From: JAWVYT01 sp046483065
Lineage (GTDB): Bacteria > Gemmatimonadota > Gemmatimonadetes > Longimicrobiales > RSA9
Direction: 5' to 3'
Assembly: GCA_046483065.1 (NCBI GenBank)
Contig: JAWODW010000037.1
Location: 62,001 to 126,000 of the forward strand
Length of the DNA stretch: 64,000 bases
Positions 59,406 through 64,000 of the stretch are shown piece by piece. The notes beneath the pieces were generated by a model. The model was not told where the DNA came from. It was given only the letters and a program-made list of their open reading frames with translations, and searched no databases. Made by a program: the position numbers and the translations under genes. Within the stretch, counting starts at the first letter, position 1. The number at the start of each line of letters is the position of its first letter.

Positions 59406-59963
59406 CTAGCCCCCGGCGCGGGCCAGCCAGTCGTCGTAGGCGGCCGCACCGTGGTCGATCACCTCCTGGGCGCCCTCCCTCGAGACCGTGCTCCCTTCAT
59501 CATCGATGATGACGAGCGTCGGGATCCACTCGACGTCGTACCGGTTGAGCAGCGCGCTGCTGTGGCTGCCCCGCCAGGGTACCGCCAGCCACGACATGCC
59601 CGCCTCCGCCATATACGAGAGCATGGACGCCTCGCCGGGGTCCAGGCTCACGTAGACCACCTCGAACGAGCGCCCCTCCTCCTCGAGCTGGCCGTATGCA
59701 TCGACCAGCATCGGCGTGAAGCTCGCGCACGCCGGGCACTGAGAGGAGCCGAAGTAGATCCCGATGAGCGCCGCACCCTCGACCGCCTCGATCCCCTCCA
59801 CGCTCCCATCCGCCCGGAGCAGCGTGTCGCCGAAGAGTTCCAGCAGGGAAGCCGGCGACGACTCCGTGGGTGAGTCGTCGCGGCACCCCGCAGCCAGCCC
59901 GGAGCACAGCCCCGTCGCCACGAGCATGGTCATGATCGAGGCCCGGACACCCGTTCGTTGCAT
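59406..59963 (-). CDS. Thioredoxin-like (TlpA/tryparedoxin-type) lipoprotein
   Basis: 185 residues from ATG 59963. Lipobox LAAGC (C27). Thioredoxin fold with CPAC active site (FGSSQCPACASF, C76/C79) and cis-Pro in VEWIPTLVIID. A periplasmic thiol-disulfide reductase or partner of the VKOR-type oxidases. It lies 54 bp after trkA on the same strand but has its own signal; cotranscription is uncertain. Confidence 0.9.
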   Translation of the reverse strand: MQRTGVRASIMTMLVATGLCSGLAAGCRDDSPTESSPASLLELFGDTLLRADGSVEGIEAVEGAALIGIYFGSSQCPACASFTPMLVDAYGQLEEEGRSFEVVYVSLDPGEASMLSYMAEAGMSWLAVPWRGSHSSALLNRYDVEWIPTLVIIDDEGSTVSREGAQEVIDHGAAAYDDWLARAGG

Positions 59964-60017
59964 ACCGTCAAAGGTCGACCGCAGGGGACCATCGGGCAAG
60001 CCGACGGCACCGGCACG

Positions 60018-60674
60018 TCAGCCGATGCGAGCCGCCTGGCCAAGACTCTCGTCGGTCCCCGCCACCAGGAGCGTATCCGACTCCTTGAGGGGCGCGTCGG
60101 GGTCGGGCACGGGCTGGATCTGGTCGGCGAGCATGTCGTGGACCGCCACGACCGAGATGCCGTGGCGCTTCGGGAGCTGGAGATCCCGGAGCGACTTGCC
60201 CACCCAGTCCTCCGGAACGGCCATCTCCTGGAGGCTGAACCCCGAGCCCAGGGGGACGTAGTTGAGGAGGAGCTGGCTGGAGATCCGCTTGCCGAGCCGG
60301 GTGCCGGACTCCCGCTCCGGGAAGATGGTCTCGGTGACTCCGATCTTCTCGATGAGCCGGGCGTGGTCGCTGGAGATCACCTTCACGTAGAGCTCTTCCA
60401 CGCCCAGGTCCCGGAGCATCAGCGCCGTCATGGCGCTGGCGGTGATCTCGTCGCCGGTGCTGATCACGGCCGCGTCGGCGTCCTCCGCCCCGACCCGCCG
60501 CAGCGTGCGGACATCCGTCCCGTCCCCGACCGCGGCCTTGGTGGCGATCCGACTCATGGCGTCGACCCGGTCGGGGTCCTGATCCAGCGCCGCCACGTCG
60601 TGGCCGATGGAGTGGAGGGTCTCGGCCACGCTCGCGCCGAAGTTGCCGAGCCCGATCACGATAAACCGTTTCAT
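60018..60674 (-). CDS. Potassium uptake regulatory subunit TrkA/KtrA
   Basis: 218 residues. RCK_N domain with the nucleotide motif IVIGLGNFGASVAETL and acidic ribose-binding D in LDQDPDRV, and RCK_C domain from about 140. This is the single-RCK (KtrA) form, half the size of E. coli TrkA. It gates the membrane subunit encoded 4 bp upstream, in response to ATP/ADP or NAD(H). Confidence 0.94.
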   Translation of the reverse strand: MKRFIVIGLGNFGASVAETLHSIGHDVAALDQDPDRVDAMSRIATKAAVGDGTDVRTLRRVGAEDADAAVISTGDEITASAMTALMLRDLGVEELYVKVISSDHARLIEKIGVTETIFPERESGTRLGKRISSQLLLNYVPLGSGFSLQEMAVPEDWVGKSLRDLQLPKRHGISVVAVHDMLADQIQPVPDPDAPLKESDTLLVAGTDESLGQAARIG

Positions 60675-60678
60675 AGCA

Positions 60679-62085
60679 TCACCCGATAATCACGTCTTCG
60701 TAGGCGTAACGGAACTCGCCGGTGGCACTGGGCCGCCGGAGAGCAATGGCTGCGGCAAAGCTGAGCGGCCCCACGCGTCCCACGTACATGAGGAATACGG
60801 TGACCAGGCGGCTCGCTCCGGACAGGTCTCCGGTCACCCCCATGGAGAGCCCCACCGTGTTGAAGGCGCTCACGCCCTCGAACATATACTGGATGAAGCT
60901 CCCGCCCGCCTCGCCGTGGCCGACGGCTCCGATCTGGAGCACGGCGTACAGCAGGATCCCGCTCGTCACGATGGCGAACGCCACCACGAACAGGCCGACG
61001 GCCCGCTGGATGGTCTCCTCCGGGATGGTCCGGTTCCCGACGCTCGTTACCTGCCGGCCCCTCAGACGGGACAGGGCCAGCAGTCCGATCAAGGCGAACG
61101 TGGTGGTCTTGATCCCGCCCGCCGTGGAGCCCGGCGACCCCCCCACCGACATGAGGAGGATGGTGATGAAGTTGCTGCTGTCGGCGGTGGCCGCGTAGTC
61201 CACCGTATTGAACCCCGCGGTCCGCGCGGTAACGCTCATGAACAGGCCGTTCATCAGCTTCTGCCATACGGCCATGTCCCCCAGCGTGTTGGTCCACTCC
61301 AGGGCGCTGAACATGAGCCAGCCGCCCAGCAGAAGCACCGCCGTGGTGGCCAGCGCCAGCTTGCTGTGGAGCGACAGGGTGACCCTCCGCCCCTCCATGC
61401 GACGCCGGCGGAAGAGGTTCACCTCCTCCAGCACCAGGAACCCCAGGCCCCCCAGCACGATGAGAACCATAACCACGCCCTGGACCACCGGCGCGCCCTG
61501 GAACCCCAGGAGGGAGTCGGAGAACGTGGAGAAGCCGGCGTTGCAGAACGCGCTGATGGCCTGGAAGACGGCGTGCCACGTGGCCGTGGCGGTGGGGAAC
61601 CGGGGCGCGAACGCCAGGAAGAGCACGATCGCGCCGATGGCCTCGAACACGAACGTGAACACCACGATCGTGCGCACCAGGTGCCGGAAATCGATGTCGG
61701 GGGACACGTCGGTGTGGGTGGCCGTAACGGCCTCGTGATGGAGAGACAGCCGGCCGCCTACGGCGAGGATCAGCAGCGTCGTGAAGGTCAGGATCCCCAG
61801 CCCGCCCAGCTGGATGAGCAGGAGCAGGAACGCCTGGCCCCACAGCGTGAAGTACGTGGCCGTGTCCACCACGATCAGCCCCGTCACACAGACCGCGCTG
61901 GTGGCCGTGAACAGGGCATCGATCCAGCCGAGGCCCTCCCCCGTGTAGAGGCCGGGAAGGAGCTTCAGCCCCAGCGTGCCGAACGCGATGAGCGTCAGGA
62001 ACGAGCCCAGGAGCAGCCGCGAAGGCGTCAGGACCCGGCGGACCGCAGCCCGGCGAGATGTCGAATTACCGCGGTCCATGGTCAC
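60679..62085 (-). CDS. Potassium transporter TrkH/KtrB
   Basis: 468 residues. Membrane subunit with four M1-P-M2 repeats; the pore-loop Gly-containing segments appear in ATSAVCVTGL, FCNAGFST, RTAGFNTVDY and FNTVGLSMG. Imports potassium, with the KtrA-like subunit encoded next. Preceded by two small genes on the same strand (62125 and 62258), all tightly spaced, suggesting one transcript starting near 62740. Confidence 0.94.
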   Translation of the reverse strand: MTMDRGNSTSRRAAVRRVLTPSRLLLGSFLTLIAFGTLGLKLLPGLYTGEGLGWIDALFTATSAVCVTGLIVVDTATYFTLWGQAFLLLLIQLGGLGILTFTTLLILAVGGRLSLHHEAVTATHTDVSPDIDFRHLVRTIVVFTFVFEAIGAIVLFLAFAPRFPTATATWHAVFQAISAFCNAGFSTFSDSLLGFQGAPVVQGVVMVLIVLGGLGFLVLEEVNLFRRRRMEGRRVTLSLHSKLALATTAVLLLGGWLMFSALEWTNTLGDMAVWQKLMNGLFMSVTARTAGFNTVDYAATADSSNFITILLMSVGGSPGSTAGGIKTTTFALIGLLALSRLRGRQVTSVGNRTIPEETIQRAVGLFVVAFAIVTSGILLYAVLQIGAVGHGEAGGSFIQYMFEGVSAFNTVGLSMGVTGDLSGASRLVTVFLMYVGRVGPLSFAAAIALRRPSATGEFRYAYEDVIIG

Positions 62086-62124
62086 GATGCCTGCACACGT
62101 GCAGCGCGAGGATCCCCGGGAAGG

Positions 62125-62256
62125 TCACGTCCACAGATACAGCAGCACGCCAAGCGCGGCAAGGACCAGAACAGCCGCGAGAACCGTCCACGTCATGCGG
62201 CGTGCGGCCACCTGCCTCCGCCTCTCCTCGCTATCCGGTAGAGGGCGCTGGGGCAT
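62125..62256 (-). CDS. Small single-span membrane protein, 43 residues
   Basis: ATG 62256 follows the upstream stop by one base (TAACATG) and has GGAAGGG 8 nt before it. N-terminal charged part (PLPDSEERRRQVAARR) and one hydrophobic helix (WTVLAAVLVLAALGVLLYL). No known family; a small subunit of the potassium transporter, analogous in position to KdpF-like peptides, is a guess. Confidence 0.6.
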   Translation of the reverse strand: MPQRPLPDSEERRRQVAARRMTWTVLAAVLVLAALGVLLYLWT

Positions 62257-62257
62257 G

Positions 62258-62671
62258 TTATGATCCCTTCCCCGCCGCCGACCATTCCAGCGCGGCACGA
62301 CACACGAGTTCGGGCAGCGATCGAGATTCCAGGCGCAGCCCCCGGACCTCGATGACCCAGGTCCCGTCCGGGTCCCGGAAGAGCACGGCCTTCCCGTCCA
62401 CGAACAGCCCTGCCGACTCCGCCGCCGCCATCGCCGGATCCATGCGGGCCGAGTAGCGTGGGACCCTCGCCAGCGGCTGCTCGTGAAGAGGCCGGTCTTC
62501 ACCTACCTCCCTGTGGAGGTTCGACGTGATCTCCCTGGAACGGGCCAGGAAACGCCCCGGCTCGTACAGGGGCCCCTCCACCGGAACGGACCACTCCACC
62601 CAGCGGAACCCCATCAGCCGGGTGGCCACTTCCGTATCGAGCCGCTCCTGGGCCGGCGTCCGCTGCGGCAT
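62258..62671 (-). CDS. Hypothetical protein, ABA-sandwich-like
   Basis: 137 residues from ATG 62671; the frame is open to 62728 but the upstream part (HTHTHGRTGRD) looks non-coding. The pattern LDTEVATRLMGF ... VPRYSARMDPAMAAAE ... SLPELVCRAALEW resembles the small phage ABA-sandwich domain (BC1872-like), in which a helix-strand unit recurs. Such proteins occur in phages and as orphan chromosomal genes. Function unknown. Its stop is one base from the next ATG. Confidence 0.6.
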   Translation of the reverse strand: MPQRTPAQERLDTEVATRLMGFRWVEWSVPVEGPLYEPGRFLARSREITSNLHREVGEDRPLHEQPLARVPRYSARMDPAMAAAESAGLFVDGKAVLFRDPDGTWVIEVRGLRLESRSLPELVCRAALEWSAAGKGS

Positions 62672-62752
62672 AGTGCTGCCCCCGGGTCCGGAATCGCGTC
62701 CAGTTCGACCGTGCGTATGCGTATGCATCTCGCGTTCAACGTGGCGAAAAGG

Positions 62753-62803
62753 CCGTTAAGGGCGCACAAAGGGCCCGGGCCGGACCGTTAAGAAGTCACA
62801 AAG
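62753..62803 (-). promoter_or_regulatory. Pair of 19-bp direct repeats upstream of the Trk operon
   Basis: CCGTTAAGGGCGCACAAAG (62753-62771) and CCGTTAAGAAGTCACAAAG (62785-62803), 32 bp apart (three helical turns), flanked by a further repeat of GTTCAACG (62734 and 62805). Located between the sensor kinase end and the start of the potassium operon. Likely binding sites for a response regulator. Confidence 0.6.
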
Positions 62804-62840
62804 AGTTCAACGCCGCCGCTCCGCTGAGGCGATCCCCCGC

Positions 62841-64000
62841 TCAGACGATCCCTTCCAGGCGCGCGCCGGGGAGCCGCAGCTCGAAGACGCTCCCACCGCC
62901 GGGCCGCGGCGCATACGAGACGCTGCCGCCCTGGGCCTCGGCCACGCTCCGGGCGATGGCCAGCCCGAGCCCCGTCCCCTGACCACCGGCGGCCGAAGCG
63001 GACCGGAAGAACGGCTCGAACAGCCGGGACCGCTCCCTGGCCGGCACGCCCGGACCCCGATCCAGGACCCGGAGGCGAAGGCCGTCCCGGTCCTGCTCCA
63101 CCTCGATCCCCACCGATCCGGGATCCGGCGAGTGACGGAGCGCGTTCTCCAGCAGGTTGGTGAGCGCCCGGAGGGAATGGACGAAATCGAACCGCCCCAC
63201 GGGAAGGTCGCCCCCCGGCAGCCGGACCTGCACATCGCCGGACCCGGGCAGGCTCCCGATCCGCTGGAGGGCGGCACCGATGAGGTCCTCCGCCGCGTTC
63301 AGCTCCAGCTCCATGGGCACCCCGCCCACCCGGAGTCGGGAAAGGTCGAGGAGGTCGGTGACCAGACGGTTCAGCCGATCCGCCTCCTCTTCGATCACGG
63401 CGGCCCGCTCCTCTCCTTCGACCCGGAGCTCGTTGGCCGTCGCCCGGATGGACGTCAGGGGCGTACGCAGGTCGTGGGAGAGGCTCGCCAGCACCTCGTC
63501 CTTCAGCCGGTCGGCCTCCCGCAGCGCCGCCACGCGGGCCGCCTCGGCCGCGAGACGCGTCCGCTCCACCGCAAGCGCCGCGTAATAGGCCAGGGCGTCG
63601 GCGAAGCTCACGTGCGTCTCCTGGAACTCGAGACCCGCCGGGTCCACCAGCCGGAGCACGCCCAGGGTACGGTCCCGGACCCGCAGCGGGACGATCAGCT
63701 CCACGAAGTCGTCGGACAGCGGCAGGATGTCGGCCAACGCCCTGTCCGACGGCATCCGCTGATACGTGCCGCCTCGCTTCACGGCCACGATCCGCCGCTC
63801 GGCCAGCGCCACCTCCACCAGGTCGCTGGTCGGATCGTCGGCATCCGCCAGCAGACGCCCGTCCACCAGCTCGGCCCACTCCAGGTCGCCACGGAGCCGG
63901 ATCCGGGCGTCCTCCACGGGCAGCTCGGAACGGATCACCCGCGCGATGGCCGTGATCGCCTCCTCGGCACGCCCCACCGAGAGGCTCTCCGCACCGAGTC
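62841..64000 (-). CDS. Sensor histidine kinase, KdpD-like, 5' end outside window
   Basis: The open frame runs off the right edge without a stop, so the N-terminus is missing. What is seen: a GAF-like domain (about the first 150 residues visible, SDDFVELIVPLRVRDRTLGVLRLVDP), a HisKA dimerization domain with phospho-His in ASLSHDLRTPLTSIR, and an HATPase domain with N-box LTNLLENALRHSP, DRGPGVP and GTGLGLAIAR. This arrangement resembles the C-terminal half of KdpD-type potassium sensors. It precedes the potassium operon, but partner and signal are unproven. Confidence 0.88.
   Translation of the reverse strand, partial: LGAESLSVGRAEEAITAIARVIRSELPVEDARIRLRGDLEWAELVDGRLLADADDPTSDLVEVALAERRIVAVKRGGTYQRMPSDRALADILPLSDDFVELIVPLRVRDRTLGVLRLVDPAGLEFQETHVSFADALAYYAALAVERTRLAAEAARVAALREADRLKDEVLASLSHDLRTPLTSIRATANELRVEGEERAAVIEEEADRLNRLVTDLLDLSRLRVGGVPMELELNAAEDLIGAALQRIGSLPGSGDVQVRLPGGDLPVGRFDFVHSLRALTNLLENALRHSPDPGSVGIEVEQDRDGLRLRVLDRGPGVPARERSRLFEPFFRSASAAGGQGTGLGLAIARSVAEAQGGSVSYAPRPGGGSVFELRLPGARLEGIV

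Noticed and set aside
1..64000. tRNA, rRNA, CRISPR array, prophage or intact insertion sequence
   Set aside because: I looked in the gaps for tRNA-like folds, regularly spaced repeats and phage genes and saw none; a covariance-model tRNA search would settle the first point.

Overview
High-GC (around 70%) bacterial chromosome segment, densely packed and running in both directions. The gene mix suggests a diderm outside the well-known model phyla, most likely a Gemmatimonadota relative. This is an inference from a secreted S9B dipeptidyl peptidase, a FadL/GDSL outer-membrane pair, Omp85-like and other surface proteins, thioredoxin-VKOR fusions in place of DsbB, a glutaminyl-tRNA synthetase with a YqeY tail, and the absence of any phylum marker gene. 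No rRNA, tRNA, CRISPR array, prophage or intact insertion sequence was seen.

Layout. 1-2.8 kb: ferrous iron uptake (feoB, cut by the left edge) with a membrane-anchored DtxR-FeoA-FeoA regulator and a palindromic operator. 2.9-10.3 kb: dipeptidyl peptidase, glutamine-dependent NAD synthetase, a hypothetical protein and an outer-membrane barrel protein. 10.3-11.6 kb: an IS1595-like transposase homologue whose catalytic residues have all been replaced, then a 0.39-kb non-coding stretch with a large stem-loop. 11.6-14.3 kb: zinc-type ABC importer. 14.4-19.9 kb: FadL porin, GDSL lipoprotein, a GGDEF-REC-HD-GYP protein and a small lipoprotein. 20-25.9 kb: OsmC protein, a lipoprotein, a rearranged persulfide-dioxygenase-like MBL/rhodanese protein with its ArsR repressor, and a thioredoxin-VKOR fusion. 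26-29.5 kb: ornithine aminotransferase and Na/Pi cotransporter plus PhoU-like protein. 29.5-37 kb: secreted glycan enzymes, glutamine synthetase and a repeat-filled intergenic region. 37-44.9 kb: GlnRS-YqeY, GAF protein, Lgt, CPBP protease, transketolase, DksA-like protein.

44.9-49.3 kb is a sulfur/redox block: SufE, triple rhodanese, flavodoxin-family reductase, a peroxiredoxin-like lipoprotein and a cystathionine beta-synthase/cysteine synthase. The peroxiredoxin gene is interrupted at its first active-site Cys codon by an in-frame TGA. A seven-base-pair stem-loop with a GG-starting loop sits 21 nt downstream, as expected of a bacterial SECIS element. I read this as an exported selenoprotein (UxxC), the most notable feature of the window; a Cys-to-stop mutation is the alternative.

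50.6-57.4 kb holds a second thioredoxin-VKOR gene and two arsenic resistance cassettes pointing at each other: arsR-arsP-thioredoxin (+) and arsR-arsM-metallophosphoesterase-acr3 (-), each with a visible promoter and operator. 57.5-64 kb: surface protein, thioredoxin-like lipoprotein, a Trk/Ktr potassium uptake operon with two small leading genes, and a sensor kinase cut by the right edge.

Shared themes are metal homeostasis (Fe, Zn, As), envelope thiol/disulfide/persulfide chemistry, and export of hydrolases and barrels. TGA is the ordinary stop of many genes here, so the TGA within the peroxiredoxin is not explained by genome-wide recoding.
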